Under the pieces are notes generated by a model. It worked only from the letters and a program-made list of their open reading frames with translations. It did no database searches and was not told where the DNA came from. Positions 16,635 through 25,029 of a DNA stretch of 50,357 nucleotides are shown here, in pieces. A program made the position numbers and the translations under genes. Position 1 is the stretch's first letter. Every line of letters starts with the position of its first letter. The stretch covers positions 1 through 50,357 of the forward strand of contig CACYJU010000014.1 of assembly GCA_902774845.1 (NCBI GenBank), given 5' to 3'. The stretch is from an uncultured Bacteroidota bacterium (GTDB taxonomy: Bacteria; Bacteroidota; Bacteroidia; Bacteroidales; P3).

Positions 16635-16642
16635 TTTTTTAG

Positions 16643-16650
16643 TATCTTTG
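16643..16650 (+). promoter_or_regulatory. -7 box of the ATPase gene
   Basis: TATCTTTG fits TAnnTTTG. The start site would be near 16657, past the first in-frame ATG (16626), so ATG 16668 is the better start and the leader is very short. Confidence 0.65.
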
Positions 16651-16667
16651 CAGTCGAAAAAAAAGAT

Positions 16668-17864
16668 ATGGAAACCCTTTTCAAAAAACATCGAATATTA
16701 ATATCCCAGACTCAAACCGATATTGTGCGTGACACAATGAATATTGTTGACTGGGGGAAACCACTGGTTGCGATAAAAGGCTCCCGAGGGGTTGGAAAAA
16801 CGACACTTATTCGCCAATACATCAAGAAAACATACGGCGTGCAGGCAGGAAAGGCGCTTTATTGCGCACTTGACAGCATTTATTTTACCACCCACTCGCT
16901 GCTTGAACTGGCCGAAAGATTTTACGCCCTTGGAGGCGAACATCTGTTTCTGGATGAAGTCCACAAGTATCCATTTTGGAGTCGAGAAATAAAGGAAATC
17001 TCAGACTTATATCCCGATATGCGGATAACATTCAGCGGCTCATCGATGATCCAGATACTGAATGCCGATGCAGACCTCTCAAGACGAGTGCTAAGTTACA
17101 CAATGGAGGGTCTATCGTTTCGAGAATTCCTGCACTTCTACAAGGGATTGGCTTTACCGGTATTCAGGCTTGATGAAATACTGACATCTGCCGATGAAAT
17201 ATGCGACAAAGTATGTGCATCGTGCCGTCCACAAATGATGTTTGAAGAGTACCTGCGTGTTGGATACTACCCTTTCTACGACGGTAATGACGAAGAGTAT
17301 TACAATAGGATAGAAAATGTCATAAATTTTATTGTTGATCAGGAATTGACACAGTTCTGCAATGTTGATCCCTCATATACACGTCGAATAAAAGCCCTGC
17401 TGTCGTTCCTGGCCGAAAATGCACCATACGAGGTTAACATTGCAAAATTGGCGGCCTACCTTGAATTAAACAAAAGCACAGTTCTTTCATACCTCACATA
17501 CTTGCAGCGAGCCGAATTGATAAACCTGCTATACTCGGACAATAAATCGGTCACACGTATGCAAAAGCCCGACAAAATATACCTGCACAACCCAAATCTG
17601 TTTTACGCCATGGGGCAGGAAAACAAAGTCGGCAGCATCAGAGAAAGTTTTGTGGTCAACCAGCTTCTTGTATCACACAGGGTTGAATATGCCAAAAAGC
17701 AAGGCGACTTTCTTATCGACGGACGAATCACCTTTGAGGTGGGTGGGAGAGGAAAGACATTCACGCAAATTGCAAATGTGGAAGACTCTTACATACTTTC
17801 AGACATGATGGAATTCCCAGTGGGCAAGAAAATCCCATTGTGGCTAATAGGATTTACCTATTAG
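16668..17864 (+). CDS. AAA-family ATPase with DUF4143 domain
   Basis: This 398-residue protein has a Walker A motif G-S-R-G-V-G-K-T (residues 38-45) and a Walker B L-F-L-D-E (about 93-97). A sensor-like T-F-S-G-S-S follows. The C-terminal half is of the DUF4143 type, which resembles a nuclease fold and includes a winged-helix part (about 240-300). Such AAA_14/DUF4143 proteins are abundant, multi-copy and variable between strains in Bacteroidota; their function is not settled. The gene lies between the intact cargo gene and a fragment of its paralogue, so it may have arrived by insertion or replacement. A 14-bp palindrome over its promoter suggests tight control. Confidence 0.85.
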   Translation: METLFKKHRILISQTQTDIVRDTMNIVDWGKPLVAIKGSRGVGKTTLIRQYIKKTYGVQAGKALYCALDSIYFTTHSLLELAERFYALGGEHLFLDEVHKYPFWSREIKEISDLYPDMRITFSGSSMIQILNADADLSRRVLSYTMEGLSFREFLHFYKGLALPVFRLDEILTSADEICDKVCASCRPQMMFEEYLRVGYYPFYDGNDEEYYNRIENVINFIVDQELTQFCNVDPSYTRRIKALLSFLAENAPYEVNIAKLAAYLELNKSTVLSYLTYLQRAELINLLYSDNKSVTRMQKPDKIYLHNPNLFYAMGQENKVGSIRESFVVNQLLVSHRVEYAKKQGDFLIDGRITFEVGGRGKTFTQIANVEDSYILSDMMEFPVGKKIPLWLIGFTY

Positions 17865-18020
17865 AGAGTAAACATTTTTTCCGATGAGGAACACGGGCAT
17901 TGTGGGATATATCATATCCCCACCTATCGGACCTCCAAAACCGGGGTGTTGCACGACTCGATGAAGTCGTTTGATTCATAAGCGGGAGCCCTCTAATGTG
18001 GCGGCATGATGCTAGGTTGC
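17865..18020. other. Junction DNA between ATPase gene and cargo fragment
   Basis: This 156-bp stretch has a short hairpin (ACGACT with AGTCGT near 17954-17971). It is unlike the sequence upstream of the matching part of the intact cargo gene, so the breakpoint of the duplicated segment lies at about 18021. I could not identify an insertion sequence end. Confidence 0.35.
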
Positions 18021-18245
18021 AACAGGTTCGGTTGCTTTACCAGTATCGAAGTAGAAGAATTCGAGCTCTACATCTACAACCGACGAGGAGTGCTGGCTTA
18101 TAAAAGCGACGACATTACAGCATTCTGGGACGGAACGCACAACGGCAAGCCTTGCAGTCAAGAAACATACACCTATTACTGGCGCCTGCGAGACAAATAC
18201 GGTCTAACAAAAAGTGGAGTAGGTATGGTAATGCTATTGAGGTAG
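18021..18245 (+). pseudogene. 3' fragment of a third type IX cargo gene
   Basis: The last 74 codons match the end of the cargo gene at 16090-16314 almost residue for residue (four substitutions near the N-terminal end). Third-position differences are common in the first two thirds. A 65-nt tract (18159-18223, equal to 16228-16292) is identical, and silent differences resume after it. This is the end of a paralogue whose 5' part has been lost, with a likely gene-conversion tract. An in-frame ATG at 18006 would give a 79-codon ORF, but without signal peptide or passenger it should not be functional. Confidence 0.85.
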
Positions 18246-18507
18246 CATAATACAAATGTTAAAAACGCATTTGTTGAGTTTTATCCTTATTGTTCATTCG
18301 AGAATCTCTCTATTATTCCCAGAATCGCAATATGGTGGTAATTCAAAGTCCCCAAAAAATCAACATAATAGCAAAAATGCGCCGAATACAGTAAATCATT
18401 CTTTTGAACAATACCTTATACAGATTTGTTCCCTTAACGTTGCTATACATTGAGTCGCTAACCATAAACCATTCCTTGCTGAATATTAACAATAATGGAA
18501 AAAAGCG
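18246..18507. other. Gap before the sugar-acid operon
   Basis: A+T-rich DNA without a credible gene. A 65-codon ORF (18256-18453) has no motif or promoter. Confidence 0.4.
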
Positions 18508-18515
18508 TATCTTTG
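18508..18515 (+). promoter_or_regulatory. -7 box of the sugar-acid operon
   Basis: TATCTTTG matches TAnnTTTG and leaves a leader of about 58 nt before the first gene. No further match is seen between the six genes, whose gaps are 24 nt or less or overlap. Confidence 0.65.
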
Positions 18516-18580
18516 CAAAACAATACTATCTAAAACAGCCATATCAAAGAAAAAGGGCACTTAATTATTGCCGGTAAAAG

Positions 18581-19645
18581 ATGCAAAGGAAACAAATCAT
18601 ATCCCTCGATGGTAAAATTAAAATAAAATACTCAGACATTCAAAATGTCTGCATGACCGGTTCGATTTATGCATTACTGCAATATCTACTACTTTTTGAC
18701 GATGAAACTGTAATGCACAAGACGTGCTATATGGTTGGGAACGCTGTAAATGAGGAAATCAGCTCAAAGCTTCCGGCCATACATTTTCAAGGGAAGCAGA
18801 CCGGTACACTCTGGACCCCGAGCAGGTGGTTGTATAAGTTGTATCTTCGATTATCGAGGGATATACGTTTTCCTTTTCTAAAAAGAACAAAAATTTACGG
18901 ACACGACATGGGGTTTCTTGCACCTTTAATTGGGAAAAGAGACTACTTTTTTTTATCCGACGGGCCATTATGCATGTCACAAAACATGCAAGAAAACAGT
19001 GCTGAATATCAACGACAACTGAAAAAACACAAGACACTGACTGGACTCCTGGAAAAAATTCTCTATGGGAAGGTGGCAATTTGCACGTGGGGTAACAATG
19101 ACCAATGCAAAGGGTTCTATATGACAGAAGAAAACAAAAGTGTTTCTTTCAAAGACAAACCCGTACACACCAAGTCATTAAAAGAGATGTGGGATGAGTC
19201 CTCCGATGCAAAAAAAGACTTTATTCGGTATGTTTTCAATGTTACCAAAGAAGACCTGTCATTGCTTAGAAGTAAGAATTTGATATTCTTAACACAGCCA
19301 ATGATCAAGGATGGTATACTTTCCGAAAAAGAATATTTAGATGTATTAAACACCATATTCTCCCATTACGACACGTCTCAAATGCTACTAAAATTACATC
19401 CAAGAGATAGTTTTGACTACAAAAAACACTTTTCAGGCATCGAAATTTTCGACAAACCAGTGAACATGCAACTGCTAGTCCTATTAGGGACAAATGTGGA
19501 TCGTGCAATTACAATATGCTCTTCTTCCGTTAATTCATTCCCGGAATCCGTTGAAGTAGATTGGTATGGAGTTAGATTACATCCAAAACTAGAGAAATAT
19601 TTTGGCACCCCAGTTCCTCCATATAGGACACACAATGTATGCTAA
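18581..19645 (+). CDS. Probable sialyltransferase-like glycosyltransferase
   Basis: This 354-residue protein has no signal peptide. It has features seen in bacterial GT52/polysialyl-type transferases. There is an early C-M-T-G-S-I-Y-A-L-L segment, a late K-L-H-P-R-D (about residue 270), and a C-S-S-S-V-N-S-F near the C-terminus. In those families the H-P and S-S/T elements bind the CMP-sugar. It leads an operon with a CMP-sugar synthetase, so it most likely transfers the CMP-activated sugar acid made by the downstream enzymes. The family call is by motif only; another GT-B-type transferase is possible. Confidence 0.6.
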   Translation: MQRKQIISLDGKIKIKYSDIQNVCMTGSIYALLQYLLLFDDETVMHKTCYMVGNAVNEEISSKLPAIHFQGKQTGTLWTPSRWLYKLYLRLSRDIRFPFLKRTKIYGHDMGFLAPLIGKRDYFFLSDGPLCMSQNMQENSAEYQRQLKKHKTLTGLLEKILYGKVAICTWGNNDQCKGFYMTEENKSVSFKDKPVHTKSLKEMWDESSDAKKDFIRYVFNVTKEDLSLLRSKNLIFLTQPMIKDGILSEKEYLDVLNTIFSHYDTSQMLLKLHPRDSFDYKKHFSGIEIFDKPVNMQLLVLLGTNVDRAITICSSSVNSFPESVEVDWYGVRLHPKLEKYFGTPVPPYRTHNVC

Positions 19646-19669
19646 TAGTTTAGAAAACAAACATCAAAC

Positions 19670-20332
19670 ATGAAAATAGTCGCTTTAATTCCAATAAAAC
19701 TCGGTAGCAAACGGGTTCCACAAAAGAACATAAAACCATTCTATGATGGGACACCTCTTATGTCTTTTATTCAAAAGACTTGCCTTAAATCCGAACTTAT
19801 TGATGAGGTATATATATATTGTTCGGACGAGTCGGTTATGTCATATGTCTTGCCTGGAGTAAAATTTCTCAAAAGACCCCATGAATTAGACAATGACGAT
19901 AAAAATGCGAATGACATCATCCGTGAATTCATAAAACATGTTGATGCAGATATCTATGTAAATGCGCACTCAACATCTCCTTTTGCAAAAACAGCAACGA
20001 TAAACGATTGTATTAACAAAGTCATTTCACAAGACTACGATAGTGCATTTTGTGCCGAAAACATAAAAGCATTTCTATGGAAGGATGGCCAACCCATAAA
20101 CTTCAATCCGGATCACTTTCCAAGAACACAGGATCTTCCAGATGTTTACGCAGAAACTTCAATTGCCTACGTGTTCACAAAAGAATCCTTTTTGAAGCAC
20201 AATCGACGACTTGGATCCAAACCATACATACGTGAAGTCGGGAAAATTGAAGCAATGGATATCGATTACCCTGAAGACTTTACAATCTGCGATGCCATAT
20301 ATAGGATAGAAAAAGAAAGTGGAAAAATATGA
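19670..20332 (+). CDS. CMP-sugar-acid synthetase (NeuA-like cytidylyltransferase)
   Basis: This 220-residue protein is of the acylneuraminate cytidylyltransferase family. Such enzymes couple CTP to a 2-keto sugar acid, giving the CMP-sugar and pyrophosphate. The nucleotide-binding start is I-P-I-K-L-G-S-K-R-V-P-Q-K-N (residues 7-20). The usual Arg of the A-R-x-G-S-K-R form is Lys here. N-A-H-S-T-S-P-F and A-M-D-I-D-Y-P-E-D are also typical. There is no neuB or neuC nearby, so the substrate need not be N-acetylneuraminate. It overlaps the aldolase gene by 4 nt (ATGA). Confidence 0.85.
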   Translation: MKIVALIPIKLGSKRVPQKNIKPFYDGTPLMSFIQKTCLKSELIDEVYIYCSDESVMSYVLPGVKFLKRPHELDNDDKNANDIIREFIKHVDADIYVNAHSTSPFAKTATINDCINKVISQDYDSAFCAENIKAFLWKDGQPINFNPDHFPRTQDLPDVYAETSIAYVFTKESFLKHNRRLGSKPYIREVGKIEAMDIDYPEDFTICDAIYRIEKESGKI

Positions 20333-21378
20333 AAAACCGAGTACATATTGTAGATTGCACCATCCGAGATGGGGGCTATCTTTTTGACAAAAATTCAAAT
20401 CCCGACTTTGTAAAAGGAATATTGCAAGGCCTTGTTAACGCTGGCATAGACTACGTAGAAACAGGTTTCCTACAAAGTAAAGTCAATGGAGAATCCATTG
20501 TCTATCACAATTCAAAAGATGTCATCAAATATCTACCGACAGATCCCCAAAAAACAACCTATTTGGGTTTTTGCGACAACAGTCGCTACAGTGCTGCTGA
20601 ACTTGACCTTTGCGATGGCAAATCATTTAATTGGTTACGAATTTCATTTGCCAAACACGAAATAGAGGAGTCACTTGTTTTTTGCAAGTCAGCCATAGAA
20701 AAGGGATACAGTGTGCAATTCAACCCAATGGATAGCCTTAGCTATACAATGGATGAACGAGCCCATTTAATTGAAAAAGTAAACAAGGTCAAGCCTGCTG
20801 TTTTTTCAATTGTCGACACATTTGGTGCAATGTACATGAAAGACCTCGTGACAATATTCCACCAGTTTGACACATTGCTTGACAAGAATATAATGATTGG
20901 ATTACACTCACATGATAACCTTGGACTCTCATGTGCATTAGCAGAACGGATGGTGGAGCTATCAGAAGAAACCAACCGAGATGTTTGCATAGATGGCTCC
21001 TTGTTCGGGATGGGTAGAGGTGCTGGAAATGCAAAAACAGAATTACTGGCCGATTATCTAAACAAACATTGCGGAGCAACCTACAACATTCAAATTCTAC
21101 TTGAAACAATTAACAGATACATAACCCCAATTCTTACTAATATCCACTGGGGGTACGATTTGCCAATGTTTATCTGTGGGACTAAACATTCTCACGTAGA
21201 CAACGTAAATCATCTTGAAAGAAAAGGAGATTGTACAATAACAGACATATTCAACATAATAAGCAACCTCACTCCTCAGCAGCGGACAAGATATGGCAAG
21301 GACTACTCAAAGACAGACTTTTCCCTGCTGGATAACACCTATGACAATTACAAAAAAAACAACAATGAATTGCGCTGA
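20329..21378 (+). CDS. DRE-TIM aldolase (HMGL-like)
   Basis: This 349-residue protein is of the DRE-TIM metallolyase superfamily, which includes 4-hydroxy-2-oxovalerate aldolase, HMG-CoA lyase and isopropylmalate synthase. The metal-binding D-C-T-I-R-D-G-G is at residues 9-16, H-S-H-D-N at about 193-197, and G-M-G-R-G-A-G-N-A follows. These enzymes make or break C-C bonds next to a keto acid such as pyruvate. Placed between a CMP-sugar synthetase and a TPP enzyme, it may replace NeuB or KdsA in building a 2-keto sugar acid. It overlaps its neighbours at both ends, indicating tight co-translation. Confidence 0.82.
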   Translation: MKNRVHIVDCTIRDGGYLFDKNSNPDFVKGILQGLVNAGIDYVETGFLQSKVNGESIVYHNSKDVIKYLPTDPQKTTYLGFCDNSRYSAAELDLCDGKSFNWLRISFAKHEIEESLVFCKSAIEKGYSVQFNPMDSLSYTMDERAHLIEKVNKVKPAVFSIVDTFGAMYMKDLVTIFHQFDTLLDKNIMIGLHSHDNLGLSCALAERMVELSEETNRDVCIDGSLFGMGRGAGNAKTELLADYLNKHCGATYNIQILLETINRYITPILTNIHWGYDLPMFICGTKHSHVDNVNHLERKGDCTITDIFNIISNLTPQQRTRYGKDYSKTDFSLLDNTYDNYKKNNNELR

Positions 21379-21892
21379 GTATTTAGTTGATTTTCTTATC
21401 ACAAAAGGCGTTACTGACATATTTGGTTTTGCCGGAGGATATATTGTGCCATTTCAAGACGCACTTTACAAACGTCCTGAAATAAAAGTCCATGTTTGCT
21501 ACAATGAACAAGGATGCTCTTTTGCAGCAAACGGATATGCTCGTACATGCGGGAAACTAGGCGTTTACTTCACAACATCTGGTCCTGGAGCCGTAAATGC
21601 ATTTGGAGGTTTAGCTGACGCATGGTTTGATAGCGTTCCACTCATGGGTATTTGTGGTAATATACCCACAAACGAGAGAAAGGGTTTTTCTGGTATACGA
21701 CAAAATGGCTTCCAAGAGATGGACATTGTATCCATGACTCGTCACATTACAAAACTATCCGTTACTCCTCTAAGTGCAATAGATTTTCCGGACATCGTAT
21801 CACGTGCTTACAACATGGCAATGCTTGGCAGGAAGGGCGGAGTAATCATTGATTTCCCATTCAACATTCAGAAAACGGACGTAGAATTATGA
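21365..21892 (+). CDS. TPP-dependent enzyme, N-terminal (PYR) subunit
   Basis: This 175-residue protein matches only the first domain of the acetolactate synthase/pyruvate decarboxylase family. The activating Glu is in C-Y-N-E-Q-G (residue 48). S-G-P-G-A-V-N-A-F-G-G and the G-V-I-I-D-F-P ending of the PYR domain are also visible. The rest of the enzyme is the next gene, overlapping by ATGA. I chose ATG 21365, which overlaps the aldolase stop by 14 nt; an upstream in-frame ATG (21293) would run through the aldolase and adds no family sequence. Two-gene TPP enzymes are known (for example sulfopyruvate decarboxylase ComD/ComE), so a working heteromer is likely. Confidence 0.82.
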   Translation: MNCAEYLVDFLITKGVTDIFGFAGGYIVPFQDALYKRPEIKVHVCYNEQGCSFAANGYARTCGKLGVYFTTSGPGAVNAFGGLADAWFDSVPLMGICGNIPTNERKGFSGIRQNGFQEMDIVSMTRHITKLSVTPLSAIDFPDIVSRAYNMAMLGRKGGVIIDFPFNIQKTDVEL

Positions 21893-22995
21893 ACTATAAA
21901 AGCTTTAGGAAACCCGTCCTTTTGGTTGGCAGTGGTGTTCGAACATCTGGTGCGGCCAGACTAGTAGTTGATCTTGCGTTGAGAACAAACGTTCCAGTTC
22001 TCACAACCATGAATGCAGTAGATATTGCGCAAGACACCCTTCGTATAGGAATGATCGGCACCTACGGTAATCGGTGGGCGAATTTAATTCTTGAAAATAG
22101 CGATCTTGTCATATCAGTTGGTGCACGATTAGGACTTCGTCAAATTGGGCACAAAAGAGAATGGTTCGCACCCAATGCTAAATTAGTGCGCAACGATATT
22201 GACCCAGCAGAACTAAGCCGCAATATCAAAGATGAAGAGGAAAAACATTTAATGGATGCGAGAGAATTTATGGAAACTTTGATTTCTTCAGATTTTCCTG
22301 ATTGTACGGAATGGAAGAATCGTTGTCTTGCTGTAAAATCAATGCTTGCCAAATATGACAATACAGAAGGAAATGATGCTGTTGAAGCACTTTCACTATT
22401 ATTACCAGAGAATCCCATCTGCACAATAGACATTGGGCAACATCAATGCTGGTGCGCGCAATCCCTATCCCTAAAAGGTTATGAAGGACGTATACTAATT
22501 GGAGGTGGTTATGGTTCCATGGGATGTGGTTTACCATATGCCATTGGAGCGTCGATTTCCACCAATAATGGCATTGTATACTGCATCATCGGCGATGGTG
22601 GTCTTCAAATGAACATACAAGAACTTGAAACTGTCGCAAGAGAAAAGCTACCGATCAAAATCATTGTTTTCAACAACCAGGTTCTAGGTAAAATTAGTGA
22701 GATCCAGCATGGTTCCTGCCAAGATCGGTATGCCCAAACAACAGCAAGCAGCGGTTATACAGTCCCCGACTTTGAAAAAATCGCAAAAGCCTATAATATT
22801 AAGGCAACCACTATACATTCCTATCACTCATTGAAACAATACGAGAGCTGGCTTATTGATGATAGACCATGCCTAATCAACATGTTTATTAATCCAGAAA
22901 CCCTCCTAATACCAAAAATAAAGTGGGAAACAGGAGTAATAATGCCACTTCTTGATGATGAATTGAAAAATAAAGTTGACGAGCTTTTAAAATGA
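21889..22995 (+). CDS. TPP-dependent enzyme, central and C-terminal (PP) subunit
   Basis: This 368-residue protein begins at the central domain (L-L-V-G-S-G-V-R-T-S-G) of acetolactate synthase-like enzymes. It continues into the PP domain, with the TPP/Mg motif G-D-G-G (about residue 235) through F-N-N-Q (about 261-264). With the preceding gene it makes one complete enzyme of about 540 residues. Both halves keep their conserved motifs, and the ATGA overlap is clean, so this is a natural split rather than a frameshift artefact. Possible reactions are decarboxylation of a 2-keto acid or transfer of a two-carbon acyl unit to a sugar aldehyde or ketone. Confidence 0.82.
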   Translation: MNYKSFRKPVLLVGSGVRTSGAARLVVDLALRTNVPVLTTMNAVDIAQDTLRIGMIGTYGNRWANLILENSDLVISVGARLGLRQIGHKREWFAPNAKLVRNDIDPAELSRNIKDEEEKHLMDAREFMETLISSDFPDCTEWKNRCLAVKSMLAKYDNTEGNDAVEALSLLLPENPICTIDIGQHQCWCAQSLSLKGYEGRILIGGGYGSMGCGLPYAIGASISTNNGIVYCIIGDGGLQMNIQELETVAREKLPIKIIVFNNQVLGKISEIQHGSCQDRYAQTTASSGYTVPDFEKIAKAYNIKATTIHSYHSLKQYESWLIDDRPCLINMFINPETLLIPKIKWETGVIMPLLDDELKNKVDELLK

Positions 22996-23002
22996 CCATA
23001 AG

Positions 23003-23929
23003 ATGATAAAGTTTCTTGTAATGGATGTTGATGGCACACTTACGGATGGCAAAGTGTACATGGGGGAAGATGGCGAAGTAATGAAAACCTTTGACATTAA
23101 AGATGGATGTGGCATCAAAATTCTATTACCGCAGGAGGGGATTATTCCTGTTGTCATAACGGCGCGTAACAGCAAGATTCTTGAACAGCGTTGCAAAGAA
23201 CTACATATAGAAGAGATACATCAGGGCATTACGAATAAGTTTGATTGTCTTGAAAAAATAATTGATCAGCATTCCTCAAGTGAGCTCAAATTAAACCTAA
23301 GTAATGTAGCATACATTGGTGATGACATACTTGATTTACAATGTTTGATTCCAATAAAAGAAGCCGGCGGACTATCCGGATGCCCAATAAATGCCGCACA
23401 TGAAGTGATTGAGAATTGCAATTATATTGCTGCTCATAAAGGTGGAGAAGGTGCTGTTAGGGATTTTATTGAGCACATTATATCATGCAATCATTCCAAC
23501 AATGAAGAAGATCTAAATGAACAGCGATTCTTACTTGCAGCCGAATTTCTTCTCAATTTAAAGAATGAGGACCTTACGCTGGGGAGACATAATGTGAATG
23601 ATCATTTCTTTTATACAGTTCAAGAGTATGTCCCCTCCGGAACAGCAGAAAAGCCATACGAATGTCATAGGAAATATGTAGACATCCAAATTTTAGTCTC
23701 AGGTGAAGAATTAATGCAAATAATTGACATCAACCGTACACATGAATGCAGCACTTACGACCAGGACAAAGATTACACATTATATTATTCAAAGGATCTC
23801 GCCACAAATGTTATCTTAAGACCTAGATCTGTCCTAATATTATATCCAAAAGATGCTCATAGATCGATGCCACTTAAGGCAGCCCACACCAAAATAAAGA
23901 AGATTGTAGGAAAAGTTCTCATCAAGTAA
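23003..23929 (+). CDS. Fusion of KdsC-like HAD phosphatase and YhcH/NanQ-like domain
   Basis: This 308-residue protein has two domains. Residues 1-165 are a KdsC-type HAD phosphatase: D-V-D-G-T-L-T-D-G (from residue 8), I-T-A-R-N-S, Y-I-G-D-D-I-L-D. KdsC removes phosphate from Kdo-8-phosphate, and relatives act on KDN-9-phosphate. Residues 175-308 are of the YhcH/YiaL/TabA (DUF386) family: E-C-H-R-K-Y-V-D-I-Q, then a P-K-D-A-H-R ending. E. coli YhcH (NanQ) is a sialic acid anomerase. Both halves point to a 2-keto sugar acid. The gene starts 7 nt after the TPP subunit and is probably the last of the operon. Confidence 0.85.
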   Translation: MIKFLVMDVDGTLTDGKVYMGEDGEVMKTFDIKDGCGIKILLPQEGIIPVVITARNSKILEQRCKELHIEEIHQGITNKFDCLEKIIDQHSSSELKLNLSNVAYIGDDILDLQCLIPIKEAGGLSGCPINAAHEVIENCNYIAAHKGGEGAVRDFIEHIISCNHSNNEEDLNEQRFLLAAEFLLNLKNEDLTLGRHNVNDHFFYTVQEYVPSGTAEKPYECHRKYVDIQILVSGEELMQIIDINRTHECSTYDQDKDYTLYYSKDLATNVILRPRSVLILYPKDAHRSMPLKAAHTKIKKIVGKVLIK

Positions 23930-24078
23930 GACGCACTAAATCATCATATTCAAAACGCACTTACTTTTCAACCAACCAACATACAGTTTGTCTCATTTAC
24001 ATGTCTCGCCATCTCTTTTAACAAGACAAGCATACTACCGCCATCTATTTCTATCAAGTGGATATTCCCACTAAAGAT
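23930..24078. other. Convergent gap
   Basis: This 149-bp stretch lies between the sugar-acid operon and the minus-strand GT2 gene. No clear terminator hairpin or other feature is seen. Confidence 0.4.
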
Positions 24079-24990
24079 TCATAAGCTACCTAATATCAGC
24101 CCTTTTGTTACATTGTAACGGAACAATATTAGTTTCTTACCTTTTGATGGCTGCAACTTTAGCATGAAGAAGGTCCACAACACAATAGTTACAAACCATT
24201 TTATAGATTCATGCAATAATCTGACAAAATATTTTCCTCTGGACTTATTTAATGTTCTATATTTTTCACTTACACCTATGCTATATGTAAGCTTATCGAA
24301 ATACTCATTGGTTAGTTTTCTAGATGGTATCAAATGATACAAGATTGCCGTAGGTAAATAGTAAAACTTTATTCCCAGTGAATTCATCTTGTCAAAAAGG
24401 TCTTTTTCCTCTGCACCGATTAGACTCTCACCTTTTCTTCCAAGCTCCACATTAAAGAATCCTATCTTGTCAAACACTTCCTTACGATAAGCTGCATTAC
24501 CCCCACCAGGGTAAGATCCCCTGTGAAACACTCGCTCCGATTCACCCAGGTAAAGCCTACCGGTTACAAGCTGTCGAGTATAGTGCGACATCCAATTGGG
24601 CTCAACGCAATCATCATACTGCGGCAAAATTGGTCCTCCTGCTGCATAAACCATCGGATGCTTTGCAAAAAAGTGATTATACGTTACTAAATAATCTTTG
24701 TTTACTAAAGCATCATCGTCAACATATACCAACACATTTCCACGAGACTCCTGGATCCCCCTATTGCGTGCATAGGATAATCCCTGCCGTTCTTCAAAGA
24801 CATACATAAAATTTACAGACGGAAAGTCCTGATGGAAGCGTGTGCATTCATGTGCCGTATTATCAGAACTGTTGTTATTTACAAGCACTATCTCGTATTC
24901 AACAGTTGGCAATGACCCATCAGCAATACTCTTAAGTACATTGTAAACGTATCTGTCCCTGTTATATGTGCATATAATAACACTTAGCAT
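24079..24990 (-). CDS. Family 2 glycosyltransferase
   Basis: This 303-residue inverting glycosyltransferase has a GT-A fold. The nucleotide-binding start is V-I-I-C-T-Y-N-R-D (residues 4-12). The metal-binding D-D-D is in V-Y-V-D-D-D-A-L, and a G-A-E-E-K-D-L acceptor-site motif follows. A hydrophobic stretch near residue 265-280 may tether it to the inner membrane. It lies 39 nt after the YfhO gene on the same strand and may be co-transcribed with it. It probably takes part in surface glycan or lipid-linked sugar assembly; donor and acceptor are unknown. Confidence 0.88.
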   Translation of the reverse strand: MLSVIICTYNRDRYVYNVLKSIADGSLPTVEYEIVLVNNNSSDNTAHECTRFHQDFPSVNFMYVFEERQGLSYARNRGIQESRGNVLVYVDDDALVNKDYLVTYNHFFAKHPMVYAAGGPILPQYDDCVEPNWMSHYTRQLVTGRLYLGESERVFHRGSYPGGGNAAYRKEVFDKIGFFNVELGRKGESLIGAEEKDLFDKMNSLGIKFYYLPTAILYHLIPSRKLTNEYFDKLTYSIGVSEKYRTLNKSRGKYFVRLLHESIKWFVTIVLWTFFMLKLQPSKGKKLILFRYNVTKGLILGSL

Positions 24991-25029
24991 GGCATCCTAA
25001 TTTCATATATCATATATAGTGTCCTAGTG

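Noticed and set aside
17865..18020. Insertion sequence end between the ATPase gene and the cargo fragment
   Set aside because: Only a 6-bp hairpin is visible; no inverted ends, target duplication or transposase remnant could be shown.
21365..21892. Sequencing frameshift as the cause of the split TPP enzyme
   Set aside because: The second gene has its own ATG in an exact ATGA overlap, and the break falls at a natural domain boundary; still worth a read check.
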